A stretch of 61,971 nt of DNA, from NCBI GenBank assembly GCA_017477435.1, contig JAFUVV010000043.1, positions 1 to 61,971 on the forward strand, read 5' to 3'. Position 1 is the stretch's first letter; every line of letters starts with the position of its first letter. This DNA comes from Prevotella sp. Its GTDB lineage: Bacteria > Bacteroidota > Bacteroidia > Bacteroidales > Bacteroidaceae. The notes beneath the pieces are model-generated. The model searched no databases. It had not been told where the DNA came from and saw only the letters and a list, made by a program, of their open reading frames with translations. Shown here one piece after another: positions 8,072 through 15,738 of the stretch. The translations under genes and the position numbers were made by a program.

Positions 8072-9916
8072 TTAATTAATAACCTTTTTGAATGTTGTAA
8101 TAATTTCCGGCACATGATAGTCGAACGAAAACTCCAGTCGGTGGCGCATTACATTTTCGGCGATTTTTTTCATTGCGCCTCTGTCCCGCAGTTTTTCAAC
8201 CAAGTCGGCCATGCCTTTGTAGGATATTCCTATTCCACGTTCGTCGATTATTTTTTCCATTGCCACGATGTTTCCGCTGTTGTCGGAATGTATCACCGGC
8301 AGGCCAGCTGCCATATATGTACTCATTCGCGCAGGCAGATTCAGATCGTCCCACGTTGCAACCAGCAGGTTTCCACCGTTACTGCTCGTCACATTGTGCA
8401 TCCATCCCGCATCGTATTTTGAGAACTCACGGGTCCAGTCCGCTGGTGATACGTGTGGATGGAGATGGAAATGACTGGGGAACTTTTCTTTGTAGTGGTT
8501 CAGTAGTTTGGCTCGTGCAATGTGGAAGTTTTCCGTATATAAGTGCACATGGACATTGTTTTCGGCAAGAACCCTCAGTCCCTGTGTTCCTATTCCAATC
8601 ATTCGTCCTGCTATGACTGTATGCACATCGCCGTCGCTTGCCGACAGTTTCTCTGAGAAGCAGTCCTTGAAATAGTCCTGCTTGGGCAGGTCGCCGTCGA
8701 GAATTATCGTCGGAGTGTCTTTCTCTGGGAGGAACTGCATGAACCAGTCGCGCACCACCTCGTTGAGGAAAATCCTCACTGCCGCATGGTCGTAGAGCCA
8801 CACGAGCTTCTCCCACAGTCCCATCCTGACAGCCATGTGCGGTCCCTCTTTCAGGTGCCATGCAAATGGAATATCAGGCACAGCCCTCACCACATCGTAC
8901 ACCCAGCCTATTATTTCGGCATTAAGCATTCCGTAGATTATGTCGGGACTGACCTCTCTGATTCTCTCCCGCCACGTCTCGAATGGTATGTCTTCAACAT
9001 GTCCGAACGGAAGTGGACCGATGGTAGATATTATGGAGCCTGGCTGTGGATACCACAGTCCGTAAAGCTTATGTCCTGCCTGCTCAAGGGCATATATACG
9101 CTCAGGGTTGTAGGCAAGTTCTCCGACAATGAGAATTTTCATCGGCTTTTCGGCAAGTGCACATTCCGACCGATAGCTGGAATATACCTTTGCCTCGTCC
9201 CACGTCTTCTCTTTCGATAGTCGTATCCTCAGAGGTGTCTTTGTCTTATAGTGGTTCCTCAGCTTGTTTATACCTCCGCCATAGCGTTCGCTAACCAATT
9301 TGTGGCGTTGGTGAGGGTGCGAGGTCCAGCATGCTGTTATCTTTCCTGTCGGGACGAACATTCCTCTGCCTGCGAGTTTCTGCCAGTACATGGCAAACAA
9401 GTCTTCGCTAATCCATTCGCATCGTTCTGTCCATCTGTCATCTGTCTTGCGGTGAGTAGTCTGCACCAGTTGCAGGGGACATCCTCGGCGCTGTCCGTCG
9501 GTCTGGGTATCGGGATTGCGATACAGCGAGTCGCGTGTCTCATAGCGAATGCCGGTATATATGAGAATAGCATCACCGTTATCGCTAAACGCTTTGGCGA
9601 GGTTTTCCAGATGTCTTGGGAAATAATAGTCATCTGACGGCAGGTAAGCAATGTAGTCATAATGAGCGGCATCGAGGCCTTGGTTGAGCGCATGACCGAG
9701 ACCGGTGTTATCCGGGTTCTTTATATATGTCACACGCTCATCGGTTAGATAATCGCCGATAAAGTCCTCTGTAGCATCAGTGCAGCCGTCGTTGACTATT
9801 ATCAGTTCCCATGCAGGGTAAGTCTGCTGCATGAGGCTTAGAATAGCACGGCGTATGAATCCGCACTGATTGAATGTCGGCATTATGACAGAGAAGCGGA
9901 TATTGAAAGGATTCAT
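8072..9916 (-). CDS. Two-domain glycosyltransferase (GT2 plus GT4-like), 614 aa
   Basis: Residues 1-230 form a GT-A family 2 domain: FSVIMPTFNQ, ELIIVNDGCTD and a DDYYF segment in YLPSDDYYF that fits the metal-binding DxD region. From about residue 258 a second domain starts (KILIVGELAYNPERIYALEQAGHKL) and runs to a MSTYMAAGLPVIH segment, typical of GT-B family 4 transferases. A fusion of both types in one chain is unusual in length (614 aa). No membrane segment is present, so it acts in the cytoplasm. It lies between the two leader-protein genes on the same strand and could glycosylate one of the exported products. Confidence 0.75.
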   Translation of the reverse strand: MNPFNIRFSVIMPTFNQCGFIRRAILSLMQQTYPAWELIIVNDGCTDATEDFIGDYLTDERVTYIKNPDNTGLGHALNQGLDAAHYDYIAYLPSDDYYFPRHLENLAKAFSDNGDAILIYTGIRYETRDSLYRNPDTQTDGQRRGCPLQLVQTTHRKTDDRWTERCEWISEDLFAMYWQKLAGRGMFVPTGKITACWTSHPHQRHKLVSERYGGGINKLRNHYKTKTPLRIRLSKEKTWDEAKVYSSYRSECALAEKPMKILIVGELAYNPERIYALEQAGHKLYGLWYPQPGSIISTIGPLPFGHVEDIPFETWRERIREVSPDIIYGMLNAEIIGWVYDVVRAVPDIPFAWHLKEGPHMAVRMGLWEKLVWLYDHAAVRIFLNEVVRDWFMQFLPEKDTPTIILDGDLPKQDYFKDCFSEKLSASDGDVHTVIAGRMIGIGTQGLRVLAENNVHVHLYTENFHIARAKLLNHYKEKFPSHFHLHPHVSPADWTREFSKYDAGWMHNVTSSNGGNLLVATWDDLNLPARMSTYMAAGLPVIHSDNSGNIVAMEKIIDERGIGISYKGMADLVEKLRDRGAMKKIAENVMRHRLEFSFDYHVPEIITTFKKVIN

Positions 9917-9992
9917 TCTTATTTGTTTTCTTGTAATAATATGATTACTTGTAAGTATTTGTAAACAATCTGATTATACGGCAGAGGTAAAC

Positions 9993-10133
9993 TTATATCG
10001 TTTTGTTCTTTTTGTATATATTTTGTGAGTATATTGTTCTGCTCGCTCCAACATTTGTTAAGCCTATGCCTGAATTATATGTCCCTATGACGTTCACAAT
10101 CACTTCTACGAGGCCATAATGGTTATTCTTTAA
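9993..10133 (-). pseudogene. In-frame remnant following the lipoprotein gene
   Basis: Immediately after the TGA of the lipoprotein gene the same frame stays open for 46 codons: LKNNHYGLVEVIVNVIGTYN, then SGIGLTNVGASRT and YSQNIYKKNKTI-stop. The composition looks like real beta-rich coding sequence. It may be the tail of another leader-type cargo protein fused here by deletion, or a readthrough extension. There is no start codon of its own. Confidence 0.4.
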
Positions 10134-10805
10134 TCAATTTTGTAATCGTTCAGATTCTACCGTATATGTCATTTCTTTCGTATTTTCTTCAATCATATAG
10201 GCTTTTGGTGTATACAATGCATTCACAGTATACTTTTTCATCCCGTAATCAACAGAAAAAGAAATCTTGAAAATAGTTGGGGCAGTTTTTATTCGTTCTA
10301 CGTTGAGATCTTTAATTTCCACATTCTCTTTCAACAATGTCTTTATTCCGCCATTTATCATTGACAGTTTTGCTGGGTCATGAGATATGTGCAATCCGTT
10401 TTGACAATCTATCTGTATTGAAAAAAAGAGAAGCAAATTATCGCGCAACAGGTACGGACTTGCCATGGAATGGATGCCATCTCCATTCGTTTTTACAACA
10501 AAGTCATAAGTCGATTTAAATTGAGTCTCTCTGCTAGCACGTGTATGTATCTTGTCTGGGTTTTGACGGAAAAAACTATCAATATCATGTTTCAACGTAT
10601 TTATACCTTCGATATCATTTTTGTATTGATGAAAATGATATGGAAAACTAGTACGTGAGTGGAATGATTCCACCCCGATAGAGTCACAGACTTCATCGAG
10701 TATTATACTTTTCTCCTCCATGGTCATCATACGAATACCTTGGTTTGCCGCGCATCCAGAGAGGATTATCCCTATAAGCAGAAAAAATAATTTATTCAAG
10801 TTCAT
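10134..10805 (-). CDS. Lipoprotein of unknown function, 223 aa
   Basis: The N-terminus is a lipoprotein signal (MNLNKLFFLLIGIILSGC) with a lipobox ending at Cys18. The mature protein has no family that I recognise. It has a DSFFRQNPDKIH segment and a beta-rich C-terminal half (FSVDYGMKKYTVNALYTPK). A diverged 3' fragment of a second copy lies at 4685-4808. The start lies 12 nt after the stop of the leader protein at 10818-11459, so both sit on one mRNA from the promoter at 11486-11518. This parallels the leader protein/exported protein pair at 7299/6024, which suggests paired function. Confidence 0.7.
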   Translation of the reverse strand: MNLNKLFFLLIGIILSGCAANQGIRMMTMEEKSIILDEVCDSIGVESFHSRTSFPYHFHQYKNDIEGINTLKHDIDSFFRQNPDKIHTRASRETQFKSTYDFVVKTNGDGIHSMASPYLLRDNLLLFFSIQIDCQNGLHISHDPAKLSMINGGIKTLLKENVEIKDLNVERIKTAPTIFKISFSVDYGMKKYTVNALYTPKAYMIEENTKEMTYTVESERLQN

Positions 10806-10817
10806 TTCGAGCTAATT

Positions 10818-11459
10818 TTAAAAATCAGATAAATAACCTAAAGCATTAAATTCGTATATCGCACCAAAAACAAGACCGTTGTCGTCTTTCTGCATTTCTA
10901 CATTGCCACTCAATTGCAGGCGAAAGACTTTATTGGTATAATTATAATCGGGAAGAACAGAGGTGAAGACTACAATCTCTTGGTTGAAAGTAATTGTAAA
11001 TCCTCTTGGTCGGAAAATGCAAATAGGAGAAGTTTGCGTGCCAAAGGTACTATAAATCCTATCATTGTGAATGTCAGGATCATATGCAGTATTGTTCATG
11101 CCTTCTATTTCTATGTATACAGTGGCATTTGTAATACCTCCTCCAAAATCACGTATTATAAAAAAATTTGCCGTACATTTACATTTAAAATTACCTGCGG
11201 TAGCAATTACAGGGCTCGTTGTGTGCTCTACAAATTGCATTAATTCTCCAGTTCCCTCATATACATCATATTTAATATTTTCTTCAAAGAAACCGTTTGA
11301 ACTCGTTTCTCCTTCCATGTAGCCAAGACCTTCTACGAATCCCCCTGATTCCCAACGTCTATCCTTTAGCATCTGTTCATATTCTTCTAAAGAATATGGT
11401 CTTTTTACTGAGCCTTTTGTATTAGGCTCAACTAAAATTTTTCTTATTTTTTTTGCCAT
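10818..11459 (-). CDS. Leader-bearing beta-rich protein, 213 aa
   Basis: Residues 1-51 match the leader of the 7299-8030 protein: MAKKIRK, KGSVKRPYSLEEYEQ, WESGGFVEGLGYMEGE. No Sec signal is present. The remaining 160 residues are unrelated to the peptidase domain and are beta-rich (FKCKCTANFF, NATVYIEIEG, FTITFNQEIVVFTS), like a small jelly-roll or Ig-like fold. The same leader on two different cargos argues that the leader is a targeting or recognition module. The gene has its own promoter (11486-11518) and heads a unit with the lipoprotein at 10134-10805. Confidence 0.65.
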   Translation of the reverse strand: MAKKIRKILVEPNTKGSVKRPYSLEEYEQMLKDRRWESGGFVEGLGYMEGETSSNGFFEENIKYDVYEGTGELMQFVEHTTSPVIATAGNFKCKCTANFFIIRDFGGGITNATVYIEIEGMNNTAYDPDIHNDRIYSTFGTQTSPICIFRPRGFTITFNQEIVVFTSVLPDYNYTNKVFRLQLSGNVEMQKDDNGLVFGAIYEFNALGYLSDF

Positions 11460-11485
11460 AAAATAATTAGTGTTTATATTTTTTG

Positions 11486-11518
11486 CAAAATTACAGACAT
11501 GAAACTATTATCTGCAAA
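11486..11518 (-). promoter_or_regulatory. Promoter of the leader-protein/lipoprotein unit
   Basis: On the minus strand a TTTG box (11515-11518) is followed after 21 nt by TAATTTTG (11486-11493), the Bacteroidetes housekeeping promoter pattern. The start codon at 11459 is about 27 nt further downstream. Confidence 0.7.
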
Positions 11519-11616
11519 TCTTTTCGCAGAAAAAAGTATCCCTTCTGTATCCCCTAAATGGAGCACGGGGGTAATGTGTTGATTTGCAACGTGTTACACA
11601 AATTATATCCCTTGTG

Positions 11617-13497
11617 TTAAAAGTGCTGTCGTAGATTATCCGACAGACTTCTCGCTCCTTTTTCTTCAAAAAGTTTATAGTTGATTTGCTGTTTTATCTT
11701 GTTGATTCTGCTCTTGCTGGTATTCATAATCTGGCACTTTTCACCTTGATGAAACCCGAGTCGGATTAACATGCACACATGCAATTGATTGTCAGAAAGA
11801 TTATTGTTATTGGTAATAAAAGAATAATAATTGGGATAATATGTTCGGAGAAGATCTGTCAATTCCGTCCAGTCCTTGTCATTTAGAGGTTTCTGTCCAG
11901 AACGGAATGAACTTGCAAACTTGATTTTTTTATAAATCTCGCTATTCCGTAATTGTTCATCTTCTTGTGCTATTGAGTATGATTTTATCTCTTTGTGTAA
12001 TCTTTCAACGTTTGACTGGAGCTGCTCGATATCTTGATTCTTGTTCTCTATCAAAGCCCTATATTTTTCTTTTATGCTTGCTATGTCTGCAGCTATTGTT
12101 TCTGTGGATGTAGTAGAGTTGAATGTGGTTTGGCCATTAAGAAGTACTATGTTTGACACTTCCTTTTCCTTGCCTTCTAAAGCCGAGTGCATCTCGTAAT
12201 TAAGCAGTTTAAGGTCGCGCTGTGCTGCTTCGAGAGTGAGGAGTGCTTTGTCGTATTCTGCTTTCAAGCCTTGCATCTTCAATTCATGCTGATGTCTCTT
12301 TTTCTTTGAATAATATATTATTGTTCCTATGATGCATAGCGATATCAGCAACAGGGCAGATAGAATAAGGAGTTTTTTCTGGGTGTTTATATATTTCGCC
12401 ATATTCTCCTCTGCTATATATTTTTGTCTGTTATAGTTGTATGTTGCTATGATTTGCTTTACTAAAATAGAATTTTTGGCAGCCAATGAAGAGTTCTTGA
12501 CATTTGTGTATAACTTGGCATATTTAGCAATAGAGTCGGTCAGGTTCTTTTTGGTGTAAACAGAGAACAGACCCTCGTATGCGATTTCATAAAGGTGCTT
12601 ATTAAGAGCAAGATTATAATAATATATGGCAGAGTCCAGTTTGTTTATGCCCTCCATGAATTTTCCTTTATTTTCATAATAATATCCGAAATAATAATCC
12701 AATCCATATAATATATTTCCTTTGGAATCAATCATTCCAGATTTCTGTTCTAACTCTTCAAGCATTATTTTTGCTTTGTCGTATTGTCCACGATTAATAG
12801 CGATGGTTATTGGTATGGACAATGCTCTTGCGGCAATGTTTTCGTATCCATGTTTTTTATAAAGAACTCGTGCAGAGTCTGCGAGTTGAATAACCATATT
12901 TGTATCCCCTAAATCATAATATGGTCGTATTTGTCTCTCTATTAATTTGATTGCATTAAAGTCATCATTGTTCTTAGTCGTAATAATCCCAGTTTCTTTA
13001 ATAATTTTTATTTCTTCGTCTGGTAATGCTTGTTTGCAGTAAATATCAGAAATACTACCATATATAAGATTAATTGTGTAGTAGTCGCAGTCGGCGCGGG
13101 TGGTGTCGGCGGCTTCGGCGGCTTTCTGCAGGCACTCGAGTTGCATGGGTGTGTCGCCGAGGTCGCGGTAGGTGCATCCGAGCAGATAGTATGCAATCAT
13201 GCGGTCGTTTGGTGTGCCGTGACTGTCGTAGTATTTTGCGATGGCCTTTGCCGTGGAGTCGTCGGTGACGGGGTTGTAGGTGCGTATGCGTGCAACACCG
13301 CGGTATAGACGGGTGCGCATCTGTTCTGCCCGCGACATGCGGATGCTGTCCTGCAGGAGGCTGTCGGTGATGGCGAGGGCTGTTGCCGGGTCGGTGCGCA
13401 GGAGACTGTCGACGTGCGACAGCGTGCGGCTCGTCTCGCCGCGATGACAGCAGGCGAGGAGCAGTAGGGCGAGAATGAAATAGAAAATCTTACGCAT
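11617..13497 (-). CDS. TPR/transmembrane/HTH regulator, 626 aa
   Basis: The chain starts with a lipoprotein-like signal (MRKIFYFILALLLLACC), followed by TPR-like helical repeats to about residue 370 (for example YYLLGCTYRDLGDTPMQLEC). A single membrane helix follows near 380-400 (LLILSALLLISLCIIGTIIYY in part). Then comes a coiled coil, and a C-terminal LuxR-like HTH (LSDNQLHVCMLIRLGFHQGE, then SKSRINKIKQQINYKLFEEKG). This makes a one-protein sensor with outside TPRs and an inside DNA-binding end, an architecture frequent in Bacteroidales. It lies directly upstream of the leader-protein unit on the same strand and is the best candidate for its regulator. The 5' end is more GC-rich than the rest. 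Confidence 0.75.
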   Translation of the reverse strand: MRKIFYFILALLLLACCHRGETSRTLSHVDSLLRTDPATALAITDSLLQDSIRMSRAEQMRTRLYRGVARIRTYNPVTDDSTAKAIAKYYDSHGTPNDRMIAYYLLGCTYRDLGDTPMQLECLQKAAEAADTTRADCDYYTINLIYGSISDIYCKQALPDEEIKIIKETGIITTKNNDDFNAIKLIERQIRPYYDLGDTNMVIQLADSARVLYKKHGYENIAARALSIPITIAINRGQYDKAKIMLEELEQKSGMIDSKGNILYGLDYYFGYYYENKGKFMEGINKLDSAIYYYNLALNKHLYEIAYEGLFSVYTKKNLTDSIAKYAKLYTNVKNSSLAAKNSILVKQIIATYNYNRQKYIAEENMAKYINTQKKLLILSALLLISLCIIGTIIYYSKKKRHQHELKMQGLKAEYDKALLTLEAAQRDLKLLNYEMHSALEGKEKEVSNIVLLNGQTTFNSTTSTETIAADIASIKEKYRALIENKNQDIEQLQSNVERLHKEIKSYSIAQEDEQLRNSEIYKKIKFASSFRSGQKPLNDKDWTELTDLLRTYYPNYYSFITNNNNLSDNQLHVCMLIRLGFHQGEKCQIMNTSKSRINKIKQQINYKLFEEKGARSLSDNLRQHF

Positions 13498-13599
13498 GTC
13501 AGTGTGCCACGATTAAATTTGGCAGTAAAGTTACAACGTTTTCTGCAGAAAAGAAAAAAATCGTCTGCAATGTAATATTTCCGCGACGAAACACGTCTG

Positions 13600-13639
13600 T
13601 ATATTTGAAAGGCTTTAACCCAAATCGGTTATAGACCGA
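13600..13639 (+). promoter_or_regulatory. Putative promoter and dyad ahead of the sigma operon
   Basis: TATATTTG at 13600-13607 fits the TAnnTTTG box; the upstream TTTG box is poor (TTTC at 18 nt). A perfect 5-bp dyad, TCGGT-TATAG-ACCGA, follows at 13625-13639, close to the expected transcript start, and could be an operator. No evidence beyond position supports regulation. Confidence 0.4.
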
Positions 13640-13705
13640 AAAAGGATATTATAGTTGATTGGGGTTTGACTTGAACTGATGTTTAACAAAGAAAAAGCTA
13701 CTGGC

Positions 13706-14179
13706 ATGATGAAACGGATATTAGCGGCAATAGTTGCGGTGCTTCTGTGTGCAGGATGCTTCGCACAGAGCGCAGCAGGCATAATGAACAAATATAAGTG
13801 CAAGAAGGGTGCCGAATGTGTCAACGTCGGGTCGATGATGATGGGTGTGGTGAAGTTGTTTGCCTCTCACGACGACGAAGCGAAGAACATGTTGAAGCCG
13901 TTTCGCTCGATCCACATGATAAACCTCGACGATTGCGATGCTGTGGTAAAGCGCGAGTTTGCTGCTGACGCAAAGAGACTGAAAACAAAGGGCTACGGCG
14001 AGCTGATGCGTGTGAACGACAACGGCGAGCGCATAGTGGTGTATACGCGCCAGGAAGGCGACAGGATAAAAGAATGCCTCGTGGTGTCGACAGGAGACGA
14101 CAGTTTTCTGGTCCAGATAAAGGGCAATGCCACGATGGAAGATATCGACCGATGGATTAAGAAAAACGCCAAGAAATGA
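13706..14179 (+). CDS. DUF4252 exported protein
   Basis: I chose the double ATG at 13706/13709 because it opens the signal peptide (MMKRILAAIVAVLLCAGCFAQ); the frame begins upstream at 13679. The mature part matches the DUF4252 pattern: a KYKCKKGAECVNVG N-terminal strand, MINLDDCDAVVK, GELMRVNDNGERI and VYTRQEGDRIKECLVVSTGDD. DUF4252 proteins are found in Bacteroidetes next to ECF sigma factors; their biochemical role is unknown. The stop overlaps the start of the sigma gene (ATGA), so the genes are translationally coupled. A second DUF4252 gene closes the operon at 15172. Confidence 0.8.
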   Translation: MMKRILAAIVAVLLCAGCFAQSAAGIMNKYKCKKGAECVNVGSMMMGVVKLFASHDDEAKNMLKPFRSIHMINLDDCDAVVKREFAADAKRLKTKGYGELMRVNDNGERIVVYTRQEGDRIKECLVVSTGDDSFLVQIKGNATMEDIDRWIKKNAKK

Positions 14180-14667
14180 CTGTAGACGAATTTAAGCGCA
14201 CGTTTCTTCCCTGCTCGCGGCGCCTCTACTGGGCTGCCTGCCGGCTGACGGGCAGCAGTCACGATGCCGACGACCTCGTGCAGGAAACGATGCTCAGGCT
14301 ATGGGTGAAGCGCGACGAGATTGGCAAGATGCAGTCGGCAGAGGCATACGGGATCGTCACCATGCGGCGGATATACTTCGATCGCCGGCGCCTCCGGCGA
14401 CCTGATATTGTGGAGAGCCCCGTCGACATCGCCTCCACCGATACTCCACTCATCGACTATGAGCGGGGAGAGCGTGCCGAGATGGTGAGAGAACAGATAG
14501 CCCGCCTGCCGGAACGACAACGCGAACTGATAACGCTGCGCGATATCTGCGACCTCTCCTACGACGAAATCTCCGCACAGACAGGCATGACCGTCACAAA
14601 CATACGTACGGCCATAAGCCGGGCAAGAAAGACATTGAAAGAAAAACTATCGGAAAAACTGAAATGA
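14176..14667 (+). CDS. ECF-type RNA polymerase sigma factor, 163 aa
   Basis: Region 2 is visible as SSHDADDLVQETMLRLWVK and the Region 2.4 helix as SAEAYGIVTMRRIYFDRRR. Region 4 follows with LPERQRELITLRDICDLSYDEI and an HTH, TGMTVTNIRTAISRARKTLKE. Length is normal for the ECF group. It directs RNA polymerase to a small set of promoters. It overlaps the upstream DUF4252 gene and the downstream membrane protein gene by ATGA junctions, as expected for a sigma/anti-sigma pair. Confidence 0.9.
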   Translation: MTVDEFKRTFLPCSRRLYWAACRLTGSSHDADDLVQETMLRLWVKRDEIGKMQSAEAYGIVTMRRIYFDRRRLRRPDIVESPVDIASTDTPLIDYERGERAEMVREQIARLPERQRELITLRDICDLSYDEISAQTGMTVTNIRTAISRARKTLKEKLSEKLK

Positions 14668-15170
14668 CACAACAATATAACAATATGGACAAAGAAACAC
14701 TGAAGACGCTCGTCGACCGCTATTTCGACGGACGGACCACCGAAGAGGAAGAGCGCCAGATAGCACGATACTTTGCATCGGCATCGGTCGACACCGACCT
14801 CGCCGAGTATGTCCCTTATTTCTCGGCCATGAGAGCTGGCGACGTTTACCAAGAATCCGACGCCAGGGAACTGGAGCGGCGGTTGGGACAGCAGATAGAC
14901 TCGTGGAACAAGATAGAGAAGCGCACGGCACGCAGCGCACGCCACATGTCGATGAAATGGATAGCAGGCATCGCCGCGGCGATGGCCGTAGTGTTCATCA
15001 TGGCCTATGCCGCGATAAGAGAAGACCGCACGCTCGCGGTGGCAACGCCGCAAGACACCTTCGACAACCCCGAAGATGCATACCGAGAGGCGGAGCGCGC
15101 ACTCATAACATTCTCAGAGGCAATAAACGAAGGATTGAACAAGATAACAGAAAAAGAGGAGAAAAAGTAA
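14664..15170 (+). CDS. Probable anti-sigma factor, single-pass membrane protein, 168 aa
   Basis: The start overlaps the sigma gene stop. The first 95 residues are soluble and contain a helical DRYFDGRTTEEEERQIARYF segment like the cytoplasmic domain of Bacteroidetes anti-sigma factors. A membrane helix follows near residues 96-113 (KWIAGIAAAMAVVFIMAYAA). The remaining 50 residues would lie in the periplasm and are charged. Assignment as anti-sigma rests on position and topology. No zinc-binding HxxxCxxC motif is present. Confidence 0.65.
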   Translation: MTQQYNNMDKETLKTLVDRYFDGRTTEEEERQIARYFASASVDTDLAEYVPYFSAMRAGDVYQESDARELERRLGQQIDSWNKIEKRTARSARHMSMKWIAGIAAAMAVVFIMAYAAIREDRTLAVATPQDTFDNPEDAYREAERALITFSEAINEGLNKITEKEEKK

Positions 15171-15171
15171 T

Positions 15172-15642
15172 ATGAAAAAGTACGTATTTATTATTCTGAT
15201 GAGCATTGCTTGTGCTCACGCGTCAGCCCAAAAGGAGTTGTTCGAGAAGTTTGAAGACGCCAAGAACGTGGAAAGCGTCTACATTTCAAAGGCCATGTTC
15301 GAACTTGTCGGGGCGACGAAGATTGGGAACATGTCGGTGAAAAATATTCCGATCGGCGACAAGATATCGAAAATCGACCACCTGTACATGCTCAGCAGCA
15401 AGGATGCAAAGATGGCAACGGGGCTTGCCGAGGCTTTTGCCACCTACTACAAAGAGGGAAAGTTTGAAGAGCTGATGCGCATGAAAGACGACGGGCAGAA
15501 GACCACGATCTACATGCGGCAGTTGAAAAACAAGATGAATGAAATCGGACTCTTCAGCACCGGCGACGGCATTGCAAAGATAATATCGCTTGTGGGAATG
15601 CTTACCATCGAGGATATAAAGGACGTGGTCGGCAAAAAATAG
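15172..15642 (+). CDS. DUF4252 exported protein, second copy, 156 aa
   Basis: A signal peptide (MKKYVFIILMSIACAHASAQ) precedes a DUF4252-like body: KNVESVYISKAMFELVG, ATYYKEGKFEELMRMKDDGQ, TIYMRQLKNKMNEIGLFSTGD. It resembles the 13706 product in the order of these strands but is clearly diverged. It starts 1 nt after the stop of the putative anti-sigma gene and ends the operon. The convergent hairpin at 15655-15723 follows. Confidence 0.8.
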   Translation: MKKYVFIILMSIACAHASAQKELFEKFEDAKNVESVYISKAMFELVGATKIGNMSVKNIPIGDKISKIDHLYMLSSKDAKMATGLAEAFATYYKEGKFEELMRMKDDGQKTTIYMRQLKNKMNEIGLFSTGDGIAKIISLVGMLTIEDIKDVVGKK

Positions 15643-15654
15643 CGCTGCCTGAGA

Positions 15655-15723
15655 CATAAAGCAAGTCGGGAACATCCTTGTGGCACCTTCTGCGCCGTGG
15701 GGATGTTCCCGACTTGCTTTATG
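15655..15723. terminator. Perfect 23-bp inverted repeat between convergent genes
   Basis: Bases 15655-15677 and 15701-15723 are exact reverse complements, separated by a 23-nt GC-rich loop. The structure lies between the convergent DUF4252 and rnc genes and can act as a terminator in both directions. There is no long T-run on the plus side. The stem is longer than a usual intrinsic terminator, and it may also be a target of the RNase III encoded next to it. Confidence 0.65.
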
Positions 15724-15738
15724 TTGTATTGGCGAGGA

